A stretch of 64,000 nucleotides of DNA from Desulfomicrobium macestii (GCF_014873765.1 NZ_JADBGG010000017.1:1-64000), one strand, 5' to 3'. Shown: positions 46,487-55,493, counted from the first letter of the stretch. Notes: a model not told the origin generated them from the sequence alone. Translations and numbers: made by a program.

Positions 46487-46981
46487 ATGACATTCAAGGG
46501 AAAAACCCACGTGGTGGGCGATCATATAGATACGGACGCGATCATCCCGGCCCGGTTTCTGGTCACGGCCGATACGGCGGAGCTTGGCAAGAACTGTTTC
46601 GAAGGCCTTGAGCCCGGCTGGGTCAAGCGCGTCACCCCCGGCGACATCCTGGTCGCCGGTGACAACTTCGGTTGCGGTTCCTCGCGCGAGCACGCTCCAC
46701 TGGCCATCCTGGGCGCTGGCATCCCCGTGGTCCTGGCGCGGAGCTACGCTCGCATCTTCTACCGCAACTCCTTCAACATGGGCCTTTTGCTGCTGGAACT
46801 GGGTGACGACATCGAGCGCATCAAGGAAGGCAACGAGCTTGAGATCGACGTGGCCGCGGGCACGATCAGGAACCTGACCACGGGCGAGACCATCGGTTTC
46901 ATTCCCGTGGCCCCGTTCATGATGGAAATGCTCTCCGGCGGCGGGCTGGTGGAGTACGTGAAGCGCAAGGTGGCGCAGTAG
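46487..46981 (+). CDS. leuD: 3-isopropylmalate dehydratase small subunit
   Basis: 164-residue swivelling subunit of the isomerase. It contains [14 protein letters not shown], the substrate loop [15 protein letters not shown] and [15 protein letters not shown], all diagnostic. AAAGGAG lies before ATG 46487, twelve bases after leuC. The following 290 bases carry dispersed repeats before leuB. Confidence 0.95.
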   Translation: MTFKGKTHVVGDHIDTDAIIPARFLVTADTAELGKNCFEGLEPGWVKRVTPGDILVAGDNFGCGSSREHAPLAILGAGIPVVLARSYARIFYRNSFNMGLLLLELGDDIERIKEGNELEIDVAAGTIRNLTTGETIGFIPVAPFMMEMLSGGGLVEYVKRKVAQ

Positions 46982-47031
46982 GACCGTGGCTGGCGCGCGG
47001 CTTGGACACGCTGCGGCATCGAAGGCGAGAG

Positions 47032-47061
47032 GCATGGATCCCCGCCTGCGCGGGGATGACG
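47032..47061. repeat. REP-like palindromic repeat, inverted copy
   Basis: Carries ATCCCCGCCTGCGCGGGGAT, with an inner CCCCGC/GCGGGG palindrome. It is the reverse complement (with A/G-type changes) of the two copies at 47117-47218, so together they can form longer stem-loops. Confidence 0.75.
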
Positions 47062-47116
47062 TTGTGGCAATACGGAAAGCCGCCGTCAGGAAAACGTTCA
47101 GCAGGGTCGCCCTGGC

Positions 47117-47151
47117 TGAGGTGTCATTCCCGCGCAGGCGGGAATCCATGC
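47117..47151. repeat. REP-like palindromic repeat, copy 2
   Basis: Core CATTCCCGCGCAGGCGGGAA with flanks identical to the next copy over about 34 bases. TTCCCGC/GCGGGAA forms a hairpin. Such elements are usually scattered through the genome as REP/RAYT-type elements. Confidence 0.8.
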
Positions 47152-47184
47152 AGGTATCGGCACGCTGACCATTTGGCCAACAGC

Positions 47185-47218
47185 GAGGTGTCATTCCCGC
47201 GCAGGCGGGAATCCATGC
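47185..47218. repeat. REP-like palindromic repeat, copy 3
   Basis: Same sequence and orientation as the copy starting at 47117. The rest of the 46982-47273 gap holds no convincing gene. Confidence 0.8.
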
Positions 47219-47273
47219 CTTTCCGAACCGACGCATTGAAACAACATATGGTTTATTCATGCTGGAGATATCA

Positions 47274-48347
47274 ATGAACATGAACATCTGCCTCATGCCC
47301 GGTGACGGCATAGGCCCCGAGATAGTCACCCAGGCCGTGAAGGTTCTGGAGAAGGTGGCGAAGAAGTTCGGACACACGGTCCAGACAGAGACCGCGCTTA
47401 TCGGCGGCGCGGCCATCGATGCTGCGGGCAATCCTCTGCCCGAGGCCACCGTGGCCGCCTGCAAGGCCGCCGACGCGGTGCTGCTGGGCGCCGTGGGCGG
47501 CCCCAAGTGGGACACCATCGATCCGGCCATCCGGCCCGAAAAGGGGCTGCTCGGCATCCGCAAGGCCCTGGGCCTTTTTTCCAATCTGCGTCCGGCCGTG
47601 CTTTTTCCGGAGCTGGCGGCGGCGTCCTATCTGCGTCCGGACATCATCGGGCAGGGCCTTGACATCATGGTCGTGCGTGAGCTGACCGGCGGCGCCTATT
47701 TCGGCGAACCGCGCGGCGAGACCGTGGTGAACGGCGAACGCGCCGCCTTCAACACCATGATCTACTCCGAGTCCGAGATCGAGCGCATCGTACGCGTGGC
47801 CTGCGAGATCGCCCGCAAGCGCGGCAAAAAGCTGTGCTCCGTGGACAAGGCCAACGTGCTGGACGTGTCCCGCCTGTGGCGCGAGGTGGCCATCCGCACG
47901 GCGGCGGAGTACCCGGACGTTGCGCTTTCGCACATGTACGTGGACAACGCGGCCATGCAGCTCATCCGCGATCCCTCGCAGTTCGACGTCATCGTGACCG
48001 AGAACCTGTTCGGCGACATCCTCTCCGACGAAGCCTCCATCATCACCGGCTCCATCGGCATGCTGCCTTCGGCCTCCATGGGATCGGGCGGCCCCGCGCT
48101 GTTCGAGCCCATCCACGGCTCGGCACCGGACATCGCCGGTCAGGACATCGCCAATCCCCTGGCCACAATCTTGTCCGTGTCCATGATGCTCCGCTTCGCC
48201 TTCGGTCTTGAAAAAGAGGCCGCGGCCATCGACGCGGCGGTCAAGACCGTGCTGGCCAAGGGCTACCGCACCGGAGACATTTATGTCGGCGAGGGAGAGA
48301 AGGTCGGCTGCTCCGCCATGGGCGCGCTGGTGCTGGACGCGATCTGA
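47274..48347 (+). CDS. leuB: 3-isopropylmalate dehydrogenase
   Basis: 357-residue NAD-dependent decarboxylating dehydrogenase, third leucine-pathway enzyme. I chose ATG 47274 because GGAG is six bases before it; ATG 47259 and 47280 are in frame. Motifs: [40 protein letters not shown] (substrate Arg), [15 protein letters not shown], the metal Asp in [15 protein letters not shown], and [14 protein letters not shown]. Separated from leuD by a repeat block but followed by the operon's terminator. Confidence 0.96.
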   Translation: MNMNICLMPGDGIGPEIVTQAVKVLEKVAKKFGHTVQTETALIGGAAIDAAGNPLPEATVAACKAADAVLLGAVGGPKWDTIDPAIRPEKGLLGIRKALGLFSNLRPAVLFPELAAASYLRPDIIGQGLDIMVVRELTGGAYFGEPRGETVVNGERAAFNTMIYSESEIERIVRVACEIARKRGKKLCSVDKANVLDVSRLWREVAIRTAAEYPDVALSHMYVDNAAMQLIRDPSQFDVIVTENLFGDILSDEASIITGSIGMLPSASMGSGGPALFEPIHGSAPDIAGQDIANPLATILSVSMMLRFAFGLEKEAAAIDAAVKTVLAKGYRTGDIYVGEGEKVGCSAMGALVLDAI

Positions 48348-48397
48348 ACTTCCTGGCGCGCACCCTGTTGTGCAACGCCTTGAAATGTGGAAATGTC

Positions 48398-48430
48398 GGG
48401 CAGGTCATGCATGGCCTGCCCATTTTTTTT
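48398..48430 (+). terminator. strong intrinsic terminator after leuB
   Basis: GGGCAGG (48398-48404) pairs with CCTGCCC (48415-48421), with CATG/CATG extending the inner stem, followed by eight T (48423-48430). Ends the leu operon just before the next gene's ribosome site. Confidence 0.88.
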
Positions 48431-48444
48431 GCAAGGAGCACAAG

Positions 48445-49158
48445 GTGATCGAAGAGCTGTTGGCCGAGAACGGATTTGTCCCGGACATTGATGACGATGC
48501 GTTTGGCGAGGCGTACGAACGCTGTCCGGCGGTCCAGAAATCGGTGATCAAGAACGCGGTGAGCTTTGCCTATGCCCTGGCCCAGAACGGCACAGAGCCG
48601 GTCATGCAGACCCGGCGGCTCGGTCACGTGGAGCACTCCATCAGCTTCGAGCGGCTGGAGTGGGCCCTTTTTGCGGTGGACCCGCGCCGTTTTTCCCTCC
48701 CGGCCCTTTTTTCCGCCATGGTCCAGGCCCTGGTGGCCAAGGTCGGGGGAATCGTCGTGCACGTCAGCGGGCCTGTTACTGATCCCTTCCTGTTCGGGTG
48801 CGATTTTCTGTCCGTGCATCAGGTCTTCACCTCCGACCCTCGGCCCCTGGTCGAACTTCTGGCCGGCAGCGGCCCCGGAATATGCATCGATCTGGCCGGA
48901 CTCGATCTTGAATATCCCCGGACGCTGCGCCCTGATCCGGCAGGATACGGGGTGGAACTGGCCACCCCCGACAGCGAATACGTCCAGGCCTACAATGCCG
49001 TCACCTCCGATGTGTCCGTTGTCGGCCGCCCCTACATCAGCTACGGTGGCGAGCCGGGGCAGGCTCCGGTGGTCATGGCCGAGCGGCTGCTTGGCTGCTG
49101 GGTCTGGGACGTGATCAGCCCGGATACGTTTCGCAAGTGCACTTCCACCTTTTCCTAA
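48445..49158 (+). CDS. protein of unknown function
   Basis: 237-residue soluble protein; GTG 48445 follows AAGGAG at 48433-48438 and the leu terminator, so it begins a new unit. No signal peptide or membrane segment. Notable stretches are VMQTRRLGHVEHSISFERLEWAL, GIVVHVSGPVTDPFLFGCDFL and a C-terminal LLGCWVWDVIS. I do not recognise a family with confidence. It ends 20 bases before an EF-G-like gene, and they may share a transcript. Confidence 0.72.
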   Translation: MIEELLAENGFVPDIDDDAFGEAYERCPAVQKSVIKNAVSFAYALAQNGTEPVMQTRRLGHVEHSISFERLEWALFAVDPRRFSLPALFSAMVQALVAKVGGIVVHVSGPVTDPFLFGCDFLSVHQVFTSDPRPLVELLAGSGPGICIDLAGLDLEYPRTLRPDPAGYGVELATPDSEYVQAYNAVTSDVSVVGRPYISYGGEPGQAPVVMAERLLGCWVWDVISPDTFRKCTSTFS

Positions 49159-49178
49159 CCCGATTTGATTCAAAGCCC

Positions 49179-51185
49179 ATGAAAAAACACGACATCGCTT
49201 CCTCCACACGAAATATCGGCATCATCGCCCACATCGACGCTGGCAAGACCACGCTGACCGAGCGCCTGCTTTTTTATGCGCACAAGATCCACAAGATTGG
49301 CGAGGTCCATGACGGCAACGCGACCATGGACTACCTTGAGGAAGAGCAGAAGCGGGGCATTACCATCACCTCGGCCTGCACCTCCGTGGTTTGGGAAGGC
49401 AGTCAGGTCAACATCATAGACACTCCCGGGCACGTTGATTTCAACGTCGAGGTGGAACGCTCCCTGCGGGTCTGCGACGGCGCGATCGTCGTCTTCTGCG
49501 CGGTCAACGGCATCGAGTCCCAGAGCGAGACCGTCTGGCGGCAGGCCCGCAAGTACGGGCTCCCGAGGCTCGTTTTCGTCAACAAGACCGACCGCCCCGG
49601 CGCTGATTACTGGAAGGTGGTCGCGGATATCCAGGCCCGCCTCGCGGTCAGGCCGCTGCCGGTGACGGTGCCGTCCGTATGCGTGGAGGGCGGGGTGCTG
49701 CATCTTTTGCGCGGCAAGGTCCTTGTCTTCGATGCGACGGATCAGGGCGCGACGGTGCATGAGTTTGATCCCACGGACGGGGACCGCGAACTTCTCGAAG
49801 CCAGACGCAAGGAACTGACGGAAGCCGCGGCCGATTTCGACGATCTGGTCATGGAGCGCTACCTGGCCGACGAAGTCATCGGCGAAACCGAGCTGCGGTC
49901 GGCCCTGCGCAAGGCGACCCTGACCGGGCAGGCCGTGCCTGTCTATTGCGGCAGCGCGCTCAAGAACATAGGCGTGCAGCCGCTCATGAACGGGATCGTT
50001 CATTTTTTGCCCTCTCCGGACGAATCGCACTCCCATGCCCACGTGCTGCGGCGCATGGAGGAGCAGAACGTCCGCGCGGACCAGTTCGTGGGCTTTGTCT
50101 TCAAGGTTCTCTTCGAGGGTGCGCACAAGAAGATCTTCATGCGCGTCTACAACGGTCGCATCGGTGAAAACAGCGCTGTGTACAATTCCCGGCTGGAGCG
50201 CTTCGAAAAGATCCACAAGCTCTACACGGTGCATGCCAACCGCTACGAGCCCATTCCCGAGGCCAGGACCGGCGAGATCGTCCTGGCCACCGGTCTCAAG
50301 GAATGCATCACCGGAGACACGCTTTTTTCCGGCAAGGCGACGTTGCGCCTTGAGAACATCGACATCATCCAGCCGGTCCTGAACGTGGCCCTGGTGCCGG
50401 GCAGCGCCAGCGACACGGACAAACTTCAAGCTTTGCTTCAAAGATACTGCATCGAAGATCCGACCCTGCAATCCTTCACGGACGAGGACACGGATCAGCT
50501 CATCGTGGCGGGCCTTGGCGAGCTGCACCTGGAGGTGGTTCTGGAGCGGCTGCGCCGCGAGAGCGGGGTGACTTTCCGCTACGGCAACCCGCAGGTCATT
50601 TTCCGCGAGACCATTGCCGCCGATGCGACGGCCGAGGGAAGCTGCCGCAAGCTCATCGGGGATCAGCAGCACCGCGCCCTGGTCCGGGTCATGGTCCGAC
50701 CGGCCGCGCGTGGGCAGGGCAACCGTTGCGTCACCGAACTGCCGGCCACGAATCACACGGACATCGCCCTGAAGGCCATGGAGGACGCGCTGCAGGCCGG
50801 AATGCTCCAGGGTTGCCTGGTTTCGGACGTGGAGGCGACATTGCTTGAAGTTGCCCATTTCGAGGATGGGCTCACGGATCTGGGCGTGCGCATGGCCGCG
50901 CTGGAAGCCATGAAGTCGGCCCTGGTCAAGGCCTCGCCGGTCCTGCTCGAACCGATCATGGACGTTGAGCTGCGCATGCCGCAGGAATATGTCGGCGACT
51001 GTGTCAATCTGCTTGGAGCAAAGAACGCGCGCATCCTCGATGTTCGCACTTCGGATTACGAGTCCGGCATCACGGCCACGGCCCCCATGCGTCAGCTCTT
51101 CGGCTTCTCCACGGAGCTTCGGTCTCGGACCAAGGGCAAGGCGTTCTATTCGCTGGTTTTCAGCCGGTATGACGTGGTGGGATAA
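49179..51185 (+). CDS. elongation factor G paralogue (EF-G2-like translational GTPase)
   Basis: 668-residue GTPase with the full EF-G domain set. G1 AHIDAGKTT, switch with RGITITSA, G3 DTPGHVDF, G4 NKTD are intact; domain IV/V ends with RMPQEYVGDCVNLLGAKNARI and QLFGFSTELRSRTKG. ATG 49179 (MKKHDIASSTRNIGIIAHID) is the natural start. It is somewhat shorter than housekeeping FusA and is not in a str (rpsL-rpsG-fusA-tuf) context, so it is likely the second EF-G, which in other bacteria serves recycling or stress translation. Confidence 0.88.
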   Translation: MKKHDIASSTRNIGIIAHIDAGKTTLTERLLFYAHKIHKIGEVHDGNATMDYLEEEQKRGITITSACTSVVWEGSQVNIIDTPGHVDFNVEVERSLRVCDGAIVVFCAVNGIESQSETVWRQARKYGLPRLVFVNKTDRPGADYWKVVADIQARLAVRPLPVTVPSVCVEGGVLHLLRGKVLVFDATDQGATVHEFDPTDGDRELLEARRKELTEAAADFDDLVMERYLADEVIGETELRSALRKATLTGQAVPVYCGSALKNIGVQPLMNGIVHFLPSPDESHSHAHVLRRMEEQNVRADQFVGFVFKVLFEGAHKKIFMRVYNGRIGENSAVYNSRLERFEKIHKLYTVHANRYEPIPEARTGEIVLATGLKECITGDTLFSGKATLRLENIDIIQPVLNVALVPGSASDTDKLQALLQRYCIEDPTLQSFTDEDTDQLIVAGLGELHLEVVLERLRRESGVTFRYGNPQVIFRETIAADATAEGSCRKLIGDQQHRALVRVMVRPAARGQGNRCVTELPATNHTDIALKAMEDALQAGMLQGCLVSDVEATLLEVAHFEDGLTDLGVRMAALEAMKSALVKASPVLLEPIMDVELRMPQEYVGDCVNLLGAKNARILDVRTSDYESGITATAPMRQLFGFSTELRSRTKGKAFYSLVFSRYDVVG

Positions 51186-51213
51186 CCACGGCAATGGGCC
51201 TGTTTTAGAACTC

Positions 51214-51242
51214 TTGCGATTGCTCGCAGTGGGTATTATAGT
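51214..51242 (+). promoter_or_regulatory. promoter of the toxin-antitoxin operon
   Basis: TTGCGA (51214-51219), 17-base spacer, TATAGT (51237-51242), 33 bases before the antitoxin ATG. A reasonable sigma70 promoter whose -10 end abuts a palindromic operator. Confidence 0.55.
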
Positions 51243-51257
51243 CTGGACAGTCTAGAC
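51241..51257. promoter_or_regulatory. palindromic operator candidate for antitoxin autoregulation
   Basis: GTCTGGAC (51241-51248) and GTCTAGAC (51250-51257) are near-identical 8-base palindromes one base apart, overlapping the promoter start region. Phd/YefM antitoxins bind such short palindromes in their own promoter. Confidence 0.55.
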
Positions 51258-51274
51258 AGATTAAAGGGGGCATC

Positions 51275-51526
51275 ATGATTTCTTGGCAATTGCAGGAAGC
51301 AAAGAACAAGTTTTCCGAATTGATCGACCGAGCCACGTCGGAAGGACCTCAGGTCATTACGCGCCACGGGATCGAAGTCGCAGTGGTGATGCCTATCGCA
51401 GGCTACAGAAAACTGACGGCTCCGAAAAAGCGACTGGGCGATTTTCTGATGGACTCGCCTTTAAGGAGCAGTGGTGTCTGCATTGAAAGGGATCGGCGAA
51501 CTGATCTGCGCGAGATCGACCTTTGA
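51275..51526 (+). CDS. Phd/YefM-family antitoxin
   Basis: 83-residue DNA-binding antitoxin. The N-terminal WQLQEAKNKFSELIDRA and GPQVITRHGIEVAVVMP match the Phd/YefM fold; the C-terminal tail with charged residues would wrap the toxin. AAAGGGGG precedes ATG 51275. The stop overlaps the toxin start (TTGA), ensuring coupled expression. Confidence 0.88.
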   Translation: MISWQLQEAKNKFSELIDRATSEGPQVITRHGIEVAVVMPIAGYRKLTAPKKRLGDFLMDSPLRSSGVCIERDRRTDLREIDL

Positions 51527-51948
51527 GTCAGAGATACCTTCTCGATACCTGTGTCATTTCTGAATTCGTAAAGCCAAGACCGGAGCTGAAGGTCGTGGAG
51601 TGGCTGAATTCCGTTGAGATGGACAATGCGTATCTGAGTGCGGTGACCATCGGCGAAATTCAGTTCGGGATCAGCAATCGTCCAGCGTCAAATCGCCGGA
51701 CGGAACTTGAAGTTTGGCTGAATGAGGAACTTGCCGGGCAGTTCAACGGTCGCATCATCCCTCTGGATGCAAAGGTCTTTGTTGTGTGGGGAAAAATGAC
51801 CGTCGCCAGGAAGCAGAAGGGTGAACCGATGGGTGTCATGGATTCGCTTATCGCGGCTACTGCTTTGCGGCATGATATGGTTCTCGTGACCCGAAATACG
51901 GCCGATTTCAAGAATATCGGGCTGAGCATGCTCAATCCCTGGATGTAA
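51523..51948 (+). CDS. VapC/FitB-like PIN-domain toxin
   Basis: 141-residue PIN-domain ribonuclease. The start is TTG 51523, overlapping the antitoxin stop. Acidic active-site residues are seen in LLDTCVISE (Asp8), TIGEIQFG (Glu), GVMDSLIAATAL (Asp) and NTADF (Asp). The pair Phd-type antitoxin plus PIN toxin resembles the FitAB/VapBC group, which cleaves tRNA or other RNAs. Often horizontally mobile, though base composition here is only slightly more AT-rich than around. Confidence 0.9.
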   Translation: MSQRYLLDTCVISEFVKPRPELKVVEWLNSVEMDNAYLSAVTIGEIQFGISNRPASNRRTELEVWLNEELAGQFNGRIIPLDAKVFVVWGKMTVARKQKGEPMGVMDSLIAATALRHDMVLVTRNTADFKNIGLSMLNPWM

Positions 51949-52007
51949 AAAGCTGTCATCAATCAATGGGAATGACTCTCTGGGAGTCAGTGTTGAACAA
52001 GCGGTTC

Positions 52008-52048
52008 AAAAAAAGCCCCTGATCCACAATGAGATCAGGGGCTTTTTT
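52008..52048. terminator. strong bidirectional terminator
   Basis: Seven A (52008-52014) and GCCCCTGATC (52015-52024) pair with GATCAGGGGC (52033-52042) and six T (52043-52048). Lies between the toxin gene (plus) and the rhodanese gene (minus) and can stop both. Confidence 0.9.
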
Positions 52049-52089
52049 GCTGTCATGGGCGCGCTGCCGAAAAATGAGCGGGTCCGCGC

Positions 52090-52614
52090 CTACTGCACCT
52101 TTTCGATCGGGTAATCCAGGCCCTTCCATCCGAAGATGCCGCCGGGGAAGCGGTAGACGTTCTTGTAGCCCAGTTTCTTGGCCCACATCGCGCCGTTGTG
52201 GCTGCGCGTGCATTTCACGAAGCCGCAGTAGACGACGATGGTCTTGTCCTTGTCGGGGCCGAGCATGGCCTCGAAGTCGGCCTGGGACTTGCCGCCGGTT
52301 TCCTTGGTGTCCCATTCCTTCATATCCGGGATGGGGAAGAGGAACTGCAGCGCGCCGGGCACGTGCTCCTTCTTGTAACTGTCTTCGTAGGGCATGGTGT
52401 CGATGATGACCATGTCCTTGCCTTCGTCCATCATCTTCTTCAGTTCCGCGCCCGTGACCAGGTCGTAACCGGCGGCGGTGGTGTCGCGGAACAGTTTCAC
52501 GGCTTCGGCTTCCTTGGTGACTTCGGCCTCGAACTTGGTATCGAAGAGGGCGAAGGATGGGCTTGCAACGAGCAGGCAAAACAGGCTCACCGCGAGGATG
52601 GCGATTTTCTTCAT
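52090..52614 (-). CDS. exported rhodanese-domain protein
   Basis: 174-residue periplasmic protein with a signal peptide of about 22 residues ending SPSFA. The rhodanese fold is seen in GKDMVIIDTMPYEDSYKKEH (conserved Asp and the E/DxY...H region), and the catalytic-loop Cys in IVVYCGFVKCTRS, followed by the conserved GGIFGWKG end. Rhodaneses carry sulfur as persulfide; in a sulfur-metabolising anaerobe it may move sulfane sulfur in the periplasm. A second Cys four residues on (CGFVKC) is unusual. Its start overlaps the MauE-like gene stop (ATGA). Confidence 0.87.
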   Translation of the reverse strand: MKKIAILAVSLFCLLVASPSFALFDTKFEAEVTKEAEAVKLFRDTTAAGYDLVTGAELKKMMDEGKDMVIIDTMPYEDSYKKEHVPGALQFLFPIPDMKEWDTKETGGKSQADFEAMLGPDKDKTIVVYCGFVKCTRSHNGAMWAKKLGYKNVYRFPGGIFGWKGLDYPIEKVQ

Positions 52615-53114
52615 GCAGTTTCTTCCTTGGAGATAAAGGTTTTGATGGATCGGTAATGACCGGCGAACGTCCCTGGGCGCACGCCCATGACCTTTCGCCA
52701 CGCATACAGTGTTGCCGCGCATCCGAGCATGATCAGATCCCTCCACAGCGCGTCGCGAATCCCTGCAAAGGCTTCGCCTTCGGTGTCTCCGGGGCCGTAG
52801 CAGCCGCAGTCGATGTCCAGGCCCATGTGCATCCCGTAGCCGAGGACGGCGATGAACATGAGGATCATGAGGGTGATGAGGCCAAGGCTGCCCCGGATAT
52901 CGAAAATGAGCGCCACCGCGCCCATGATTTCGAGGAGGGGCAGGAAAACGGCCACGGGCGGGATCAATGGACCCGGCAGGATGCCGAAGGCGTCGATGGT
53001 CACGGCAAAGGTCATGGGGTCCAGAATCTTGGTGATTCCGGCCACAAGAAAAGCCAGCGCCAGCGCGATGCGCACTGCGGCATAAGACCAGGATTTCCAG
53101 TGAATTGGGATCAT
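52611..53114 (-). CDS. MauE/DoxX-like membrane protein
   Basis: 167-residue membrane protein with four hydrophobic helices (about residues 10-28, 48-66, 74-94, 120-138) and a cysteine motif DCGCYGPGD between helices three and four. MauE-type proteins of the DoxX superfamily are thought to handle disulfide or sulfur redox chemistry in the membrane. Being translationally coupled to an exported rhodanese, it may pass electrons or sulfur to it. The ATG has its first base at 53114. Confidence 0.83.
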   Translation of the reverse strand: MIPIHWKSWSYAAVRIALALAFLVAGITKILDPMTFAVTIDAFGILPGPLIPPVAVFLPLLEIMGAVALIFDIRGSLGLITLMILMFIAVLGYGMHMGLDIDCGCYGPGDTEGEAFAGIRDALWRDLIMLGCAATLYAWRKVMGVRPGTFAGHYRSIKTFISKEETA

Positions 53115-53268
53115 GCAATGACTATCTGGCCCGAGGCGGGCTTGCGGTCAAATCGTAATTTTTGATCCGTGGGTCGAAAACGGATCGGGATTATCGATGC
53201 GTGCTTCGGAGTACGGCTTTGATGACAGGTTTTCGCGGGCGCAGGCCGGTCGTTGACCGAGCCAGAAG

Positions 53269-53976
53269 TCAGGTTTCGGAAGGGTAGGCGGGCGGCTCCA
53301 GTGTGACGGGCGGCACGTGCGGTGCGAAGTCGCAGGGGGCGTGGAACACGACCCATTCGCCGCTGTAGGGGTGATGCAGGCCAAGCTGGCTGGCGTGGAG
53401 ATGCAGGCGGTCGCCCTGCCGGGCGTCGCCGTAGAGGTTGTCGCCGATGATGGGGTGGCCAAGGCTGGCCATGTGCACCCGCAGCTGGTGGGATCGGCCG
53501 GTGTGGGGGCGCAGCAGGACCAGGGTGCTCTCTTCGGCGCGTTCAAGCACGAAATAGTCCGTCAGGGCCGGTTTGCCCGTGTCGTGGCAGACCATCTGCC
53601 TTGGACGGTTGGGCCAATCGCAGATGAGCGGCAGATCCACCTGCCCCGAGTCCTCGGCCAGCACGCCGGTAACCCTCGCCAGATATACCTTGCGGGTCAG
53701 GCGGTCCTGGAATTGCCCGCGCAGGGTCGCTTCGGCCTTGCGCCGCGTGGCCACGACCAGCACTCCGGAGGTGCCAAGGTCCAGGCGATGCACGGCCTGT
53801 GCCCCGGGATGGATTGCGCGCACCCGCGACAGGACCGAGTCCAAAAGCTCCGGAGTGCGGCCGGGCACGGACAGAAGGCCGCCCGGCTTGTTGACCACGA
53901 TCATGTCCCGGTCTTCGTGGATGACGGTCAGCCAGGGTTCGGTCGGAGGATTGTAGTCCAGGGGCGTGAGGGTCAT
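53269..53976 (-). CDS. RluA-family RNA pseudouridine synthase
   Basis: 235-residue pseudouridine synthase. The catalytic motif is AVHRLDLGTSGVLVVA, preceded by MIVVNKPGGLLSVPGR and followed by LRPHTGRSHQLRVHMASLGHPIIGD, all typical of RluA/RluC/RluD. There is no S4 domain, so it is the RluA/TruC-like short type. Start MTLTPLDYNPPTEPW at 53976; the upstream open frame is longer but unlike the family. Target rRNA or tRNA position cannot be told. Confidence 0.9.
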   Translation of the reverse strand: MTLTPLDYNPPTEPWLTVIHEDRDMIVVNKPGGLLSVPGRTPELLDSVLSRVRAIHPGAQAVHRLDLGTSGVLVVATRRKAEATLRGQFQDRLTRKVYLARVTGVLAEDSGQVDLPLICDWPNRPRQMVCHDTGKPALTDYFVLERAEESTLVLLRPHTGRSHQLRVHMASLGHPIIGDNLYGDARQGDRLHLHASQLGLHHPYSGEWVVFHAPCDFAPHVPPVTLEPPAYPSET

Positions 53977-54097
53977 GGTGCGGCCGGTGCCTGCGCGGGA
54001 AGGGCGTCCTGATCTTTCAGGGCTTCCATGACCGGGTTGCTTGCGCTCAGGCAGACCATGAGGGGGAACCGGGGCGCCGCCGTGCGGACTCGGGCAT

Positions 54098-54811
54098 TCA
54101 CTGCAGAATCTCCGGAGACTCGGCGGTGGGCTCGAACACGCCGAGCTGGTCGAGTTGCCAGCCGACATCCTTGCCGATCATTTTCTTCTTGCGCACGGTG
54201 ATCCACCAGATCCCCTTCCATTGCCATCCGGGGAGGGACATGACGTAGGTGGCCTGGCGTTGCAGGGATCTGGCGATGAGATCGACGGTGTCCTCCCGAC
54301 GTTCCTGCGGGGTGAGCCCGGTGCGTCTCTCCAGCGTGGCGCGGCCCTGCAGATGCAATCCGAGCAGGTCGGTCAGCCCGTTTCCGGGAAAGCTCTGGAT
54401 GAAGGCTCCGGGCACCGCCGGCAGGGTGTGTGCGTCCGGCGCGTTGGTGGTCGTCACGCCGGTCTTGTCGTCGTAAATGGTGACCAGTTCCACGAAGTGC
54501 TTGCCCATCCCGTAATAGAAAACCAGATAGGTTTTCTCTTCCGCGTTTTTCCAGGTCCGGCAAAACAGGGCCTGCTCCTTGGCCGCGATCTGGAAGTCGA
54601 ACATGATGTCGTCGTCGAATCCATGCTCGTGGGCCCAATCCTCGGCCTGGCGGAGTGGCTGGCGCAGCTCCTGATCCGAGGGAACGTGCGAGCGAGGGAC
54701 CATTCGCTCTCGGGGGGAGGACAGCGCATCGACGGTGATGCGCATGATCTTGACGGACAGAAACCAGGCTCCGATGAGGATGCCCAGCAGCACGAAAGGC
54801 AGAGTGGTCAT
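54098..54811 (-). CDS. membrane-anchored protein of unknown function
   Basis: 237-residue protein with one N-terminal hydrophobic segment (about residues 4-22, no clear cleavage site) followed by a soluble domain. It includes FDFQIAAKEQALFCRTWKN, TYLVFYYGMGKHFVELVTIYDD and a tryptophan-rich PGWQWKGIWWITVRKKKM near the end. I do not recognise it. It lies between the pseudouridine synthase and tesA genes on the same strand. Confidence 0.72.
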   Translation of the reverse strand: MTTLPFVLLGILIGAWFLSVKIMRITVDALSSPRERMVPRSHVPSDQELRQPLRQAEDWAHEHGFDDDIMFDFQIAAKEQALFCRTWKNAEEKTYLVFYYGMGKHFVELVTIYDDKTGVTTTNAPDAHTLPAVPGAFIQSFPGNGLTDLLGLHLQGRATLERRTGLTPQERREDTVDLIARSLQRQATYVMSLPGWQWKGIWWITVRKKKMIGKDVGWQLDQLGVFEPTAESPEILQ

Positions 54812-54844
54812 GATTTCCCCACGAAAAGGATGTTGATTTTTCGA

Positions 54845-55493
54845 CTATGCCGGACTGTGCAACAGCGCGTCCACTTCGTCCAGGACCATGGGCAGGATGC
54901 CGTCCACGATGCGTCCCACACCGTCGGCATTGGGATGCAGGCCGTCCTCAAGCAGCAGGCCAGGGTCGGAGATGACCCCGTCCAGGAAAAAAGGGTACAG
55001 GGGCAGGTCATACTTTTGGGCCAGATCGGGAAAAACCTGCTCGAACTCTTTGCGATAAGCCACTCCCCAATTGACCGGAGCACGCATTCCGGCCAGTATT
55101 ACACGGGCTCCGGCCTCAAGGCACTCCTTGATCATGGCTTCGAGGTTGGCGCGCATGGGCGCGGGGTCAAGGCCGCGCAGGCCGTCGTTGGCGCCGAGCT
55201 CCAGGATGACCAGGTCGGGCTTGTCCTGCAGGGACCAGGCCAGGCGTGCCCGCCCGCCGCTTGAGGTGTCGCCGGACAGGCCGGCGTTGGTGACCCGGAC
55301 CTTGCGTCCCTGGCTGAGCACCCGCTGCTCCAGCTGGGCGGCGAAAGACTTGGAGGGCGGCAGATTGTAGCCTGCGGTCAGGCTGTCCCCGAAGGCGAGA
55401 ATATGGATTTCGGATTCCGCGCAAACTCCGCGGACCGGACACAATACGATCAGGGCCACGGCCCAGGTGATACCCCATACAAGGATGGATGAC

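Noticed and set aside
47032-47218. Repeats considered as a CRISPR array
   Set aside because: Only three copies, one inverted, with unequal spacing and palindromic cores; no cas genes. They fit REP-like elements.
53973-54097. Short minus-strand frame between the pseudouridine synthase and the unknown anchored protein
   Set aside because: Only about 30 codons after a plausible start, no ribosome site seen, no similarity recognised.
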